Source: Mytilus trossulus (taxonomy: Eukaryota; Mollusca; Bivalvia; Mytilida; Mytilidae). From it: a stretch of 64,000 nucleotides of DNA. The translations under genes were made by a program, and so were the position numbers. The stretch lies in assembly GCF_036588685.1 (NCBI RefSeq), contig NC_086375.1, positions 44,547,270 through 44,611,269 on the forward strand, in the 5' to 3' direction. The notes under the pieces were generated by a model. It was not told the origin of the DNA. It did no database searches and saw only the letters and a list, made by a program, of their open reading frames with translations. This document shows positions 1 to 15,000 of this stretch, piece by piece (within the stretch, counting starts at the first letter, position 1; each line of letters starts with the position of its first letter).

Positions 1-3000
1 ACATGCTGACTGAGGTTGCTGATGAAGATGGGACATATCTGTAATTGAATACATATAAGGATGAACAAACATGACACACGAGTAAAAAAATATTGAATGT
101 ATTCATAAATATGAACAAACATGATACAAAAGTAACAGAATATTGAACTATATTGAACTGTCAATGAATTCTACACAGTTCAGCAAAAATAATTAACAAA
201 TATGAAAAAAAAAAAAACTATAATAATTAATCTTATGCATGATTTTTATTTTTTTAAATGTTTCTTTGTAATGATGTAATTTTTTATATAAATTTACTAA
301 CAAAGCTTTTAAGTTATAAGCTTCAAAATAAAGGGTCCCAAAATTGTATAAATGCAAAATTTAATATATATGCACTATTCTATAGATAAATGAGGTAAAT
401 AAAGAAGAAACATACAAAAAAAGTATAAAATAAGTCTTGACATGTTTAACCCTGCCACATTCTGTATGTATGTGCCTGTCCCAAGTCAAGAGCATGTAAT
501 TCAGTGGTTGTCATTTGATGATGTGATACATATTTGTTTTTCATTCATTTTTTGTACATTAATTAGGCTGTTAGTTTTCTATTTTGAATTGTTTTACATT
601 TGTCATTTCAGGGCCTTTTATAGATGACTATGAGGTATGGGCTTTGTTCATTGTTGAAGGCTGTACAATGACCTATAGTTGTAAATTTCTGTGTCATTTT
701 ATCTCTTGTGGAGAGTTGTCTTATTGGCAATCATACCACATCTAATTGATTTTAGGATAAACTTTTTTCTTGAATAGTGATACTAATTTATATTTACCTG
801 GGTGATGACTAGATAACTCAGAATCTGGTGGAGCTATAAAACTCTCTTGTTGTTGTGGTGGACGGATAGGCACAGCCATTCCCATTTGGCCAATGTAATC
901 ATCCTGATGACTACTCACATGACTAGCATGTGACTTGTTTAAATCATGTGACTGATTGTCCTGTGACCTCAATGATTGTCTAAGCCAATGATCAACAGAT
1001 TCACTATAAGTTTGTCTATGAGGGTGTTGTTGACCTTGAACTTGACTTGCATTTGATTGAACATGTCCATAGTTTTGTGAATCATTTTTTAATCCAACCA
1101 CAGAAGACATCTGGCTCATATTAAGAGCATGTCCTTGACTAACAGAATCATTCCTTGACCCTGTTAAAACTGGAGGGTCAGGTCTGTTGGCATTCAGTAA
1201 CATTTGTAGATGATTATTAAATTCATCTGTTTCATCTACAGGATAACTCAGAGGAGGATGTGAATAACTCATAGCAGGACTCTGAAGCGCATGACCTTCA
1301 GAATCATTTCCTTCGGGATAACTTTCAGATACATTTTCTTGATGATAACCTTGAGATACATTTCCTTGGTGATGACTTTGAGATAAATGTCCTTGGTGAT
1401 GACCTCGAGATACATTTCCTTGGTGGTGACCTTGAGATACATTTCCTTGATGATGACCTTGAGATACATTTCCTTGGTGATGACCTTGAATTAAATTTCC
1501 TTGGTTATGACCTTGAGATATATTTCCTTGGTGATAAACTTTCTTAGGATTAGGAGAGGATGGATAAGATGCAGATTTTGTCTCCTCATGGGTACTGTAT
1601 GACATTTCAGGTCTCAGAGGAAGGGTCTGGTGAGGATCAGGGTAAACATCATTGTCCTGTTGGTTAGCAGGTTGTCCATTACCATATGCTGGGAAAGGCT
1701 GTGTTGTGAAGCTTGAAAGACTGAAAAAAGACAGCATAGTTCAAACAGTACAGTGAATAAAGGATATATGTTTGTTTACACGGGACTCCAAGAATTCTCA
1801 ACATGAAAGCAATAAAGCAATGCACAGAGGGAGGCTAGAAGAGAAAGGATAATTGAAACATGCTTTCAAGGTCAGATGTGTTATCACATTTTTGATGTAC
1901 ATATAAAGAGTCTAGTACTTTCCTTAATATACTTAAGTCAAATAAATTCACAACTAACTATAATATAAATCCTGTTGGCGCCATGTGTTGCAACTATAAT
2001 TGATCATACCTATACTAAATTATAATTACTTGAATCTAAATACAACACTGTAAAACTTTTCTTACTGAAGATCCATAAGATTTGCATAATGGTATATGTA
2101 GTTCAAATACTTTTTAAAAGTTACAAAGAACAACTGTGTATATCCTAACTGCACTTAACATAGCTTATCAATACTGTAAATATAAAGTATGCATGAGCAT
2201 GTGCAATGAGTTAGCATAAAAGACAACAACCCAAAAACAAATAGTAGTTTACCTTTGTAAAAGTTGTTGCATATGCAAAGATGTCTGAAAATCTGTCAAA
2301 TTTACTTCAGTGGAAACAGGAACATCATCTCTTGTCATACGAGATTTATTTCCCCTTTGTGCAGCAGACGGTGCCTGTTCTCTACTGCTAAGGTCAGAGA
2401 GCTGAAGTGAGTTGTCTTCTCTAGGCCTAGAATTAGTTCCATTTTGGGAAAGACTAAACTCAGCAACTTTTGACGGGCCATTGAACTGTCCTCTCTGTAA
2501 CATATACAAACATCCAAATATATTGTTGTTCATATAAGTTGAAACACTTTTCCTAGAGATAATGTGTAAACATGACTATTTCACTAACAAACAAATGTAA
2601 AGTTCTGTGGAAAATGTGATTAATCTTAACAATTCTTTTGTTTTTTAACATCTGTTGTTATTATGTTTTATTTTTTCATAAGTAACATGAATTCAAACGG
2701 TCAAGTTGTTTTTATTGGCAACACAAATTTTCCTGTGAAACAGTCTATCAACCAGATGCTCCGCAAGGCGCAGCTTAATACGACCGCAGAGGTTGAACCC
2801 TGAACGGTTTGGGAAAGTATGGACACAACATTCAAGCTGGATTCAGCTCTAAATTTGGATTGTGATTAAATAGTTGACACAGCATAGGTTTCTGACACAG
2901 AATGAATGTGGTCTAATGAAATTAAAAAAAAATTGCCTTTGAGCAATTCACTATGCTGTTGAATATTAATCCTCTCAAAAAAATGTTTGAAGAAATTTTC

Positions 3001-6000
3001 TTTTTATTTATGAAATCTGAAATGAGAAAAATTGACCCCCTCCCCCCCAATTTTGTTTTCACATCCCCCTTTCCCTTATTCCAAAACTGATCTCAATTCA
3101 AATTTCTAAGGGAGTTTGCAACAATAACTGCTCATTTATATACATCATAAAATATTAAAATGTATAAAAAGTGCTTGTTATCACTAAATGGTAAAGATTG
3201 TTTTAATTTATTAGTTGGTAGTAAAAGTGAAAATGAAATGTATATTGTATAAAACAATGATTTAAGTTGATTCAACTACTATTCTGGACAAAGAACAATA
3301 ACTAAAATTTCAAAGAATATTGAAAATATCTTGCTTTTGCACAAATATCTATTCTGGACAAAGAAAGATAACTCCAATTGAAAATTGATTGCTATTGCAC
3401 AATATTGTGCAATTAGATATTTCTTGCTATTGCGCAATACTGTCAATTGAAGATTTCTTGCTATTGAACCATTTTGTGCAATTGAAAATGTCTTGCTATT
3501 GCACAATACTGTACAATTGAAGATTTCATGCTATTGCTGAATACTGTGCTATTGAAAATTTCTTGCTATTGCACAATACTTAATATAATAATTTTGAATC
3601 CTGATATGGACCAACTTGAAAACTGGGCCCATAATCAAAAACTAAGTACATGTTTAGATACAGCATATCAAAGAAGCGCAAGAATTCAATTTTTGTTTAA
3701 ATCAAACTTAGTTTAATTTTGGACCCTTTAGACCTTAATGAAGACCAATTTGAAAACGGGACCAAATATTAAGAATCTACTAACACAAATAGATTTGGCA
3801 TATCAAAGAACCCCAATTATTCAATTTTTGATGAAATCAAACAAAGTTTTATTTTAGACCCCTATCTGGACCAACTTGAAAACTGGGCAAATAATCAAAA
3901 ATCTTAGTACATTTTTAGATTCAGCATATCAAAGAACCCCAAGGATTCAATTTTTGTTAAAATCCAACTAAGTTTAATTTTGGACCCTTTGGACCGTAAT
4001 GTAGACCAATTTGAAAACTGGACCAAAAATAAGGAATCTATATACACAGTTGGATTCGGCATATCAAAGAAACCCAATTATTCAATTTTTGATGAAATCA
4101 AACAAAGTTTAGTTTTGGACCCTTTGGGCCCCTTTTTCCCAAACTGTTGGGACCAAAACTCCCAAAATCAATCTTGACCTTCCTTTTATGGTCATAAACC
4201 TTGTATTTAAATTTCATTGATTTCTATTCACTTATACTAAAGTTATTGTGCAAAAACCAAGAATAATGCTTATTTGGGCCCTTTTTGACAATAATATAAC
4301 TGCTCATTTAAATACATCATACAATATTAAAATGTAATAAAAAGAACTTGTTATCACTGAATGATAAAGATTGTTTTAATTCATCAGTTGGTACTAAAAA
4401 TGATAATACATTGTATATTGCATAAAACAATGATTAAAGTTGATTCAACTACTATTCTATACAAAGAAAGATAACTCCAATTGATTTCTACTTACTTAAC
4501 CTAAAAAAAAGAATATGCTTATTTAGGCCCTTTTTTAACCCCTAATTCTTAACTGTTAGAACCAAAACTCCAAAAAATCAATCCCAACCTTCCTATTGTG
4601 GTCATAAACCTTGATTCAAAATTTCATAGATTTCTATTTACTTAAACTTAAGTTATTGTGCAAAAACCAAGAAAATGCTTATTTGGGCCCTTTTTGGCCC
4701 CTTATTCCTAAAATGTAGAGATCAAAACTTCCAAAATCAATCCCAACCTTCCTTTTGTGGTCATTAACCTTGTGTTAAAATTTCATAAATTTCTATTCAC
4801 TTTTACTAAAGTTAGAGTGCGAAAACTAAAAGTATTCGGACGACGATGACGCCAAAGTGATAGCAATATACGACGAAAAATTAAAATTTTTTGCGGTCGT
4901 ATAAAAACCTCACCTACAACAGAAATCATTGCAAAAGTGCTTTTAACATTGATTTTAGGAAGTATATATAACTTTTAAATAAATATGAATATGACAAGGT
5001 TAATGCAAGTAAAAATTGTAACTGTGTCTTAAAATAAACAATACCTTTCTCTGAGGAGTAGTAGCCAGCAGACTGAGGGCTTCATTCCATTGTGACTGCA
5101 TCATTTGTTGAAGTTTCAGCAATATATCAGTTCTAAAAATAACCACAGAATATTATAGTCATTGGGTAAGCTATACTAAGCATTGCAGTAATAACATGAT
5201 TTCTGATTAAAAACTCCAGTGTGGTGACAAGTACAAGTGACTGACATCAAAATAATATGAAGATTAAAAAAAAAAGGGAAGTACTTAGATAAACAATTTT
5301 TTATCACCACCACGGCAACATGTGATTGTTTCAGTTGTTGATTAACATGACATGTGTTGTATGAGTATGAACTTTCACAATATAGAGAGATGTATTTGCT
5401 TATTTGATTTCCAGTGTGTACATGGCAAGCATTTTCAAATGAATTTGACATAAGTCTACTCCAATGTAATTATCAAAATCATAAACCTACAGTAATTTGT
5501 TTGCTACTTATATAATGTCATAATTAATTCATTAGTTATGTAAGTATATACATTGAATATTTACCTCTGTTTCTCCAGTTTTTGTTTAGTATCCTGTAAA
5601 TTACTTATTTCTGCTCTGTATGCTTGAAGCCTAAAATTATACAAAACTCTTCTAGTTAAGATTTAAACAACTTTAAATAAACATTTCTGTTAATTCATAA
5701 ATATTCATTGGGTACAAATTTCAGTGGATTTTGTGGGTAAATGTAAAACAGGTATTCAATTTTCAACAAAAAAAATACGTCAGACTTTAGTGAATACACT
5801 ATTTCAAAAATCCATGAATACACAACTTTTTCTCAATCCATGAAAATAAATGAATTTGCAATATATCATTTAACTTTATCATGAAAATCATTGTTCTCTC
5901 TTCTGAGTTATACAAGTAAACTATAAAACAAAGATCCCTTCAGATAAAGCCATACTTTTCTTCATATTCCTGTATTTGTCTACGATTTTCATCATCCCTA

Positions 6001-9000
6001 TCTTTTAGCTGTCTATGAAAGTTAGCCAGGTGTTTCTCTAAATCTTCTTTATGACGTTGATTTAATTCCTTTGTATGTTCATAATGTTTTTCTCTCATCT
6101 CACTGTCATTTTTTTCAACACGTTTTTGAAGGTCTGACATCTGATCTGAAATCTAAAATGAACAAAGTCAATGATAAATACCCTTGTATGATACTAAACA
6201 GGAATAATGAGAAATAGCTTTAGCTAAATGTAATGAGAAATTATTAAAGATAAAAACAATAAATACTGTTAAAAATTAACAGATAGAATAAATTTTAACT
6301 AAAGAAATATTCTAAAATAAAAATTGAATCCTTTATCATAACATCAGCATATTTTTTCTGTAGTTTTCAGACAAATAATTGTACATGCATCTTTTTATTC
6401 AAATTTTAATCAAATTTTAATAAATGCAGAAAAAATAATTTTCAGATATTTACCTCTTTTTCCATCTGTGAAGCTAGCTCAGCCTCTAATGTTCTCTGTG
6501 AACTTTCAAACTTTGCTTCCATTATACCCATCTCTACTTTGAGGCTTTCCTAAAACAAACATTATTCAATGGTTAAATAACTATCATTCCTATCTGACTT
6601 GTGAATCACATACCCCAAATAAAGTAACCACCACTTTGACAGCTTAATTATCTAAGTGTATGGCTACCAATACAAATCATAACCTTTATCAGAGGTTCCA
6701 GTTTTGCTATGTTGATTTCATTAACTCACAAGGCACTTTTCATCTGCATGAAAGTCATAACTGTTCATTTACAGATAAATGTTAAACAACTGTGTTGCTT
6801 TAACTAAGCACTTCTTGTTTCTGGTATCAATGAAACAAACAATTATGTAGTTGGATTCATAATCTTCAATACAAATAGAAGGTATAGTTATTTACCGGCC
6901 TTTTTGTGCAAAGTTTTAATTTGGTGGTGACCTATCTTATTTCTTCCCAGGTTTGAGTCGGATGGTTAAAATGTTTAACAAATTTTACAAATTCATTGTC
7001 ATTTTATGATCTTGCAATCTGTAGAAAAGAAACAAAATAATCAATGTTGTCTTGTCATGCAAGCATTAACATTCAATTTTACATATTAGAGAAGTTTAAA
7101 AACATAATAGATTTAAGGCCTAAATCATAGTTTTTCTTCAGAATGGTTTTTAAGTCATGAATAGAATACCTTTTCTCTCAGAACAGCATCATGTTCCATT
7201 TCCATCTTCTTTATAATTTTCTGAATTTCATGTACTTCTTCTTCCATCACTCTGTTGCGATTTGACAATTCTTCATTTTTGTCCTGGAAATAAACAAGAA
7301 TCATTACAATTCTTCATTTTCTTATATTTTAAGTAATGTGGGAAACTCAAAAGGAAGCCATTGAATTAACATATTACCCATACACCAAAAGGCCAAAGCA
7401 ACTTTGCTTTTTTCACATACAAATTGTATTGGCTTTATCAATATTTGGGATACACAACAAATATCCCTATTCTAAGCTCTTATTGTTTCTAAAAAATATT
7501 ATTTTTAATGTAATAAACAAAGGAAAGTAAAATTTCTATGTCAACTTATATAAGCTCAAAAGGCAAATCTTCCATTTCTCTAATTTTTGTACTATATATA
7601 CATTTCCTGAGCAGTGTGAGAAAATTATTTCTCCTCACTAGTGAAAAATCTGTTCTCGGCAAATGATTAGTCGAAATTTGATTATGACATCTTCATGTTT
7701 TGTTTTCTTCTGAATTTTCCTATTGTGACATCATGAAACTAGAGGCTCTCAAGAGCCTGTATCGCTCACCTGATTCTACTTGGGTTTTTGAAATCATATA
7801 AAAAAATATAAAATTTGGCTAAAAGTGACAACACAACCTCATTTATAAGGAAAGGAACATCTTTAATTTCATTCAAAAGTCCCCCACTGGCGGCCATCTT
7901 GGATGACGGATCGGCTACAAAGTAACAACACTTGGTCAGCACCTCATAAGGAACATTCATGCCATGTTTGGTTTTATTCCATTCAGTGGTTCTCTAAAAG
8001 AAGTCATTTGTATGCATTTCCCATAGGGTCCTATGTTAAACTAAGTCCCCTGCTGGCGGCCATCTTAGATGATGGATCGGCTACAAAGTAACAACACTTG
8101 GTCAGCACTCATAAGGAACATTCATGCAATGTTTGGTTTTATTCCATTCAGTGGTTCTCTAGAAGAAGTCATTTGTATGCATTTCCCACAGGGTCCTATG
8201 TTAAACTAAGTCCCCCGCTGGCGGCCATCTTGGATAATGGATCGGCTACAAAGTAACAACACTTGGTCAGCACCACATTAGGAACATTCATGCCATGTTT
8301 GATTTCATTCCATTCAGTGGTTCTCTAAAAGAAGTCATTTGTATGCATTTCCCATAGGGTCCTATGTTAAACTAAGTCCCATGCTGGCGGCCATCTTGGA
8401 TGATGGATCGGCTACAAAGTAACAACACTTGGTCAGCACCCTATAAGGAACATTCATGCTATGTTTGGTTTTATTCCATTCAGTGGTTCTCTAAAAGAAG
8501 TCATTTGTATGCATTTCCCATAGGGTCCTATGTTAAACTAAGTCCCCGGCTGGCAGCCATCTTGGATGATGGATCAGCAACAAAGTAACAACACTTGGTC
8601 AGCACCTCATAAGGAACATTCATGCCATGTTTGGTTTCATTCCATTCAGTGGTTCTCTAAAAGAAGTCATTTGTATGCATTTCCCATAGGGTACTATGTT
8701 AAACTAAGTCCCCCGCTGGCGGCCATCTTGAATGATGGATCAGCTACAAAGTAACAACACTTGGTCAGCACTCCATAAGGAACATTCATGCTATGTTTGG
8801 TTTCATTCCATTTAGTGGTTCTCTAGAAGAAGTCATTTGTATGCATTTCCCATAGGGTCCTATGTTAAACTAAGTCCCCCGCTGGCGGCCATCTTGGATA
8901 ATGGATCGGCTACAAAGTAACAACACTTGGTCAGCACCCCATAAGGAACATTCATGCTATGTTTGGTTTTATTCCATTCAGTGGTTCTCTAAAAGAAGTC

Positions 9001-12000
9001 ATTTGTATGCATTTCCCATAGGGTCCTATGTTAAACTAAGTCCCCGGCTGGCAGCCATCTTGGATGATGGATCAGCAACAAAGTAACAACACTTGGTCAT
9101 CACCTCATAAGGAATATTCATGCCATGTTTGGTTTCATTCCATTCAGTGGTTCTCTAAAAGAAGTCATTTGTATGCATTTCCCATAGGGTCCTATGTTAA
9201 ACTAAGTCCCCCCCTGGCGGCCATCTTGGATGATGGATCAGCTACAAAGTAACAACACTTGGTCAGCACTCCATAAGGAACATTCATGCTATGTTTGGTT
9301 TCATTCCATTTAGTGGTTCTCTAGAAGAAGTCATTTGTATGCATTTCCCATAGGGTCCTATGTTAAACTAAGTCCCCCGCTGGCGGCCATCTTGGATGAT
9401 GGATCGGCAACAAAGTAACAACACTTGGTTAGCACCTCATAAGGAACATTCATGCCATGTTTGGTTTCATTCCATTCAGTGGTTCTCTAGAAGAAGTTCA
9501 AAATGTAAATTGTTAACGACGACGACGACGGACGACGACGGACGACGACGACGGACGACGGACGCCAAGTGGTGAGAAAAGCTCACTTGGCCCTTCGGGC
9601 CAGGTGAGCTAAAAAGGCGACAATGCCTGATGACGTTGAATATAAAGAACACAAGTTTCTGAAAATCTTTGAAAAAGAACGATAAAAAGCATTAGAGAAA
9701 CAGATTCCGACACTATAACTCGTGTATTATAATATAATCATGAACATGTGCCAACCTTTTCTTGTTGAACAACTTTAACATTTGATTCAGACACCTGGTC
9801 TATCTTGTTCAATAGTTCCTGTTCTCTTTTGAACCAATTGTCTTGTTCCTACAATAAATATATGAATGGTTTAATATGGTGGGAAATAATTTTGGATAAA
9901 GGTTAATAAGACATATATGTGTATCTTACTACATGTATATCACCCTATGTTCTTTCATGTTAATGCTTATGTACAAGATTGATTGTGCATAAAATCACAA
10001 TAAAAATGCAGTAAAAAAAATTGAAGCGTTATAAAAAAAAATAGCAATTATTTGACTATTCCTCCTGACGAACTGTAAAAAGTATTTCCTTTCATACAAT
10101 AAGACTTATTTATATTATCTGAGATAAAATGAATACAGTACCTGATACATCCTATCCTGTAATTGTTGGAATTTTTTATCCATCTGATCTCTGTTATCTT
10201 TTATCATATCTAATTCCTGCTTTATCAAACTCGACTTCTCTCTTTCTGTGTCTAACATCTCCTCTGCATGTCTTCTATTCCTTTCCTTTTCTTCAAACTG
10301 CAAAATCAATTAAAATTATAAAAGAAAGCAACACACCAGCATAAATCTTAAAAAGGTGATCACTAAACTTTCATGTTTATAAAAATATCATTTATGTTTC
10401 CCTTTTATGGAAAAAAAATCATAGAAAATAAATCTTTAAATTCAAAAATTCCTACTCTGGTATTTTTCAAAGTCAAAAGACATTTCTACTTCATATTTCA
10501 TATATCATAATTATATTTCCGTATTCAGTGATCAGCAAAATCTGGCTCAAAACCATACTTTGTTCTCTATTTTTTTTTTTAAAGTTTACATCACAATGAA
10601 TATGTTTTGTGTTACACCACAACTATATAATGTAAATTACCTAAACCAAAATTTCAACCTAACAGAGAAGTAAAACAATTTGCCCACCTACTATTGTTGA
10701 CAAGCCACTAAGCAACTCTTCTGTATTGTCTATACTAACAAGATACTGACTAAGATGAACAACACATACCTGTGATCTTAGTTCCTCTACAGTGGTCTCT
10801 GCTTCATCTCTTTCAACTCTCACCACCTCTAAAGCTTGAGTCATGTCTTGTTCAAAGGAATCTATCACCTGCAAAGCAGTACAAAACTCAGATTAAACCT
10901 TAGGTGTTTCATATTATTTCTCTTTCATAAAAAATCTTTTAGCATAACTTTATATCCTATTCATCCCCATGAAGATCCATTGTTTTCCACTAAGAAGGGT
11001 TGACCCATTGAAATGTCTTGCCTTCAAACATCAATATTCAAATATTAGTATAATAAAGGTATAATTGAGTTACAATTTGCAATCAGTCTTGGTGACTTTT
11101 AAAAATATTTTTATAGATTAGGACCTCAGCTTGAGACTCACCAGTGCCCCCCAAAAATATGATCACATAAATAATAGAAGCAAGATTAAAAGAATACCTT
11201 TTGTTGTTTGTTTATTGTTTCTTCAAGTTTCATTTTCTCCTGTCTATTTTTCTCCAGTGATATTGTCTTCTCATGATCTTGTACCTTCCATCCTTCTAAT
11301 ACTTTACCCAATTGCTAGAAAATAAATAAAAGGTCACTTAGTTTATGTCACTTTCAGATTCATATAGATAATCAGTTATTCAACTACTGAATAGTTTTTT
11401 TTAATTTGCATATATTTGATAAAATTATCTTTTTTACATGTACAATGAATAACTTTATGAAAAAATACCTATTCAACAAGATGACAGTTACCGCCACTGC
11501 CCTCAGATCTATACTTTGTATTTTTTGTTGTTGTTGCGATATATAAATACCCTGCCACGTCTGATCTGAGTTTTTGTTAGATGTCTTTCTGCTTTATAAG
11601 TTAAGCCTATTTCAATTGATATATAGTTTGTCCTTATGTTGTGCTGTAACACCACTGTCCCAGGTAAGGGGATGGGTTGAGTGCTCTCAAAAATATTTAA
11701 TCCAGCCATATTTTTTATGAGTCTGTTCAAAGTCAGATGTCTCTTGTTCAGTGTGATGTTGGCTCATGTTTGTCTTATTTGTTTTTGCATAAATTGTTTC
11801 ATTAAAATTAGGGCATTAGTATTCTAAATTGAATTGTTTTATATTTTTCAGGCCAGGGCTTTATGTAGCCAACTATAGGGGTCTAGTTTTTCTAAATGTT
11901 GAAGGCCATATGGTTGCTTACTTCATTGGATAATTGTCTTATTAGCGATCATACCACATCTCCCTATTTTCATACTGTTAAAAAGTATATTTGGTGAATT

Positions 12001-15000
12001 ACCTTGTCTAACTGTTCAATCATTATATCTTTCCGTTTATCTGTAGACACTGCAACTGCTAGCTGTTGTTGTGTTTCTAAATGCTGTCAAAAAAGTATGA
12101 ATAGTTTTAAAATATTCTGAATATCCATGTAAGGGAGATAATTCAAATTAATTGTGTTAACTGCACAAGGCATAAAATATATTTCTCATAAATTATCAAA
12201 AACTGCCTGATTGGTAGTTAAAAATTGTTTTATTAATTATTTTTCATAAAAACATATAGTAATCAAATGGATTAACAAAATCTAAACATTTGTATAATAA
12301 TTTTTTTTTGTTCATTTGACATTTTTGATTTTATGCAAAACTACCCAAAAATATCAAAATTTGAAGTACAGTGAAAGTAGTCCTACTTTACCAAATGCAT
12401 ATATGCAAAGAAATTTTTAACATCAGTACAAAAGTTTTAAAAATGAAAATTCAAATTCAGAAATATTAGTATTTTTACTTTACATCAATCATCTTAATTC
12501 ACTGTTACCAAGAACTAACCTTTATATTCAGCTTCTGTATCTGTTGTTCACAATGCTGAAACAACAACAAGATATGCTTTATTCCATATAAGAATGCCAA
12601 TAATTAACCAACAAAAATACATAATCTGTATTATACAAAATTGCCTTTCATATTCATTCCTTGATAGTGTCATCACCAAATGTGACTAATCACTGGATGT
12701 GTACTTGCCACAAAAACATGACAGGTGAAACTAGTGGGGTAGGAACTGTCTGCCGTTCAAGACTCAAAGCAAGTTTTATGATGAGGTTTGTGTTACTCAC
12801 ATTTTATACTTCTTTGATTTGTTTTGTAGTCTTTTATTTGTCCTTTCTTTTATTTTTTCTGCCCATAGTGGTTTTTTTTCTTCCACTTGAAAGTTTTTTA
12901 AATACCCCTTGGGAAGTTTTTATATAATATTTTAACAATATACCTTTCTTCTATATCTTTCTTTCTCTAAAATTTCTCTCAGTCTTGTATTTTCATTCTG
13001 TACAGATACATCATTTCTGTTTATTGAAGAGTTATCTGTCCACATACAGGCTGTGATACTTGGAAAATTCTCCAGTAACTCTGATACATTGTCCTGACCA
13101 TTTCCACTGAAAGAACAATAGAAATACAATAGTGTTAAACTATGCTGCAAATAGGATAAGATGCATTAATCAACAACAGAAATAGGTTACACTCATATAC
13201 TCATTTCCCTCATTTCTTAGGTCCATATTGCTTCACTAAATACACAGTCATCCTGCTAGTGAGGTTAAGCATTTAAATCAAAAAAAAAAAAAAAAATATA
13301 CCTTCATGTGCTACTTTTTGAGTAAAATGAGGTCGAAATTTTGTATATTTGCTCAAAATTCAGATTTGTGGCCGTAATTTTTTTTTCCAAAGAAAGACAT
13401 TCCTTTTTTGTTATAAAAGATAAACACAAATTGTTTTTTGTTAAATAATCGGTAATTTCTGTATTTTATAAGTATCATAAAAAATTGTGCATTTTTTATT
13501 CATAAATAACTCATATTTATCAAATGTTCATGAATTGAGGAAAATACGTCATTTTTTGCTGCATGTTTATCAACATTAAAAAAAATCCTCGATTTACAGT
13601 TTTATAAAATTTGGGTCACATAATCTCCCTGCAAAATGAAACAAATTGCTGTTTTGAAAAATAGGGGTCCATGAACTCGTTTTCAAATTAAATCAGTTTG
13701 AATGATAAAAATCAGTAGAAAAATGCACCTTTTCCCGATATGTCACAGTTTGACGTCGCGAAAATAACATTTTACGTTAGCAACGTCATTACCTCCCCTG
13801 TAACTGTATCGTATGCCCTTAATACGAATTATTCATTAGAATAACTATGTACAATTGGAATTAGATTGAGTTTTGATTTTTGGTGTTTTAACATCACTTT
13901 TAATCTTGGCATTTAGGCTATTTCGTGGCGGCAAATTTTTATTGGTGAAGGAAGACCTTCGATAGGATAGCTGACAATCCTAGTCAATTAGGATTGGAGT
14001 CGAGTGCACTAGCATGAGCAGGGTTTGAACTCACAACCTCAGTGTTGACTGGCTAGTGATTCCAGTAGTTACTACTTAGACCACTCGGCCATCGAGGCCC
14101 CAATTAGAATTAGATGAAACTAATTAATATTTGGTGTCCTTTTGAATGGAATTTGTAGTCACTCCCTTCAACAGATGCCTTATATTTAATATAAAACAGT
14201 AATTATGTTACCTCATTACTGAATATTCCACATTTCCTGGGTATGGTTCATTGTGAACTTCCTCATGATCATCATTGAAGTCAAATGATTTCGCTCCTAC
14301 AAATAAGAAAGAAAAATAAGTTAGTCAGCTCACTGTTTTCAAATTCTAATGAGTATTGAATTTTTTCAACCTATTAAAATGTGTTTCAATCAAAAAATAA
14401 TGTCCACTGATATATAATTTCAATTAGGCAGATACATCATATATTGATTGACACCATATTTGGGCTTGTGACGTAACATACATTTTGTAGGTTCAGCGGT
14501 TATATTTTCTGGCACATGAAATGCAACCATATTGAATACTGGCAACAAGAAGGCTAAATAATAAATATTATATTTCAGGTCTTTACTCAATCACACACTT
14601 TACAAGTTCATAAACTTCTCTAAATATTGGTGACTTACCCATCATTGAATTAGATTCGCTCGTGGATAATTTCAACATATTCTTTAACTGACTACGAACA
14701 TCTTCCATTCCCTGTACATCCAAACTACTATCCTACAATGAAAGTTTAAAATATATAAAAATAAGATACCTGTTAAATGGTTCATTTTTTTATAAGTTTG
14801 TGTTGCTAAATAAACTCTAAAATATTTTATTTCCTTACCAAAATTTCTAATTTAAATTCAACTATGATTGTAGTATTCTTAGATGGACCAGAAAAAAAGC
14901 TGACAAAATTTTACCTAATTTTTAAATTTCACAAAGTTATCAAACCTGCTTTTGAGATTTATTTAAAAATCCTAATTCTAAGTTAAAAAATAAGTTAACA

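Larger units (their letters stand above)
7741..9612. mobile_element. Pearl-like element with tandem core and terminal hairpins
   Basis: The left end is a short hairpin (AGGCTC, loop TCAA, GAGCCT, 7743-7758) followed by CGCTCACCTG. The right end is a 13-bp hairpin with one mismatch (9581-9593 pairing with 9597-9609, loop TTC). Between them lie about ten core repeats and a GAC-type microsatellite. Mollusc 'pearl' elements are known to combine conserved flanks with a tandem core of about 160 bp, and this copy fits that plan. It sits in the CNTROB intron between exons 7170-7283 and 9756-9848, apparently inside another repeat (roughly 7600-9735). There is no transposase gene, so mobilisation in trans is inferred. 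Confidence 0.7.

Noticed and set aside
742-797. Readthrough C-terminus of CNTROB (KYKLVSLFKKK tail)
   Set aside because: A good donor at 797|796 and a phase-matched exon at 1-38 make splicing more likely, though retention cannot be excluded.
1269-1469. Open frame with repeated MYLKVIIKE-type units
   Set aside because: It is an alternate frame of the CNTROB 27-bp repeat; periodicity alone keeps it open.
7903-9252. Repeated 62-residue frames beginning MMDRLQSNNTWSA-type
   Set aside because: They are readings of satellite monomers, each ended by the same stop, with no start context or splice signals.
7893-9490. CRISPR-like regular array
   Set aside because: Monomers are 166 bp and nearly identical along their whole length; there are no unique spacers and the genome is animal.
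12661-12927. 88-residue plus-strand frame with a hydrophobic end
   Set aside because: It lies in a T-rich CNTROB intron on the opposite strand; the hydrophobic run comes from poly-T.
13200-13850. Possible second TTAA-ended MITE
   Set aside because: TTAA occurs near both sides, but the inward sequences match only weakly, so boundaries could not be fixed.
14017-14100. Possible tRNA-Leu/Ser gene
   Set aside because: A and B boxes are present, but the acceptor stem is poor, and a SINE tail plus target duplication show it is a SINE head.
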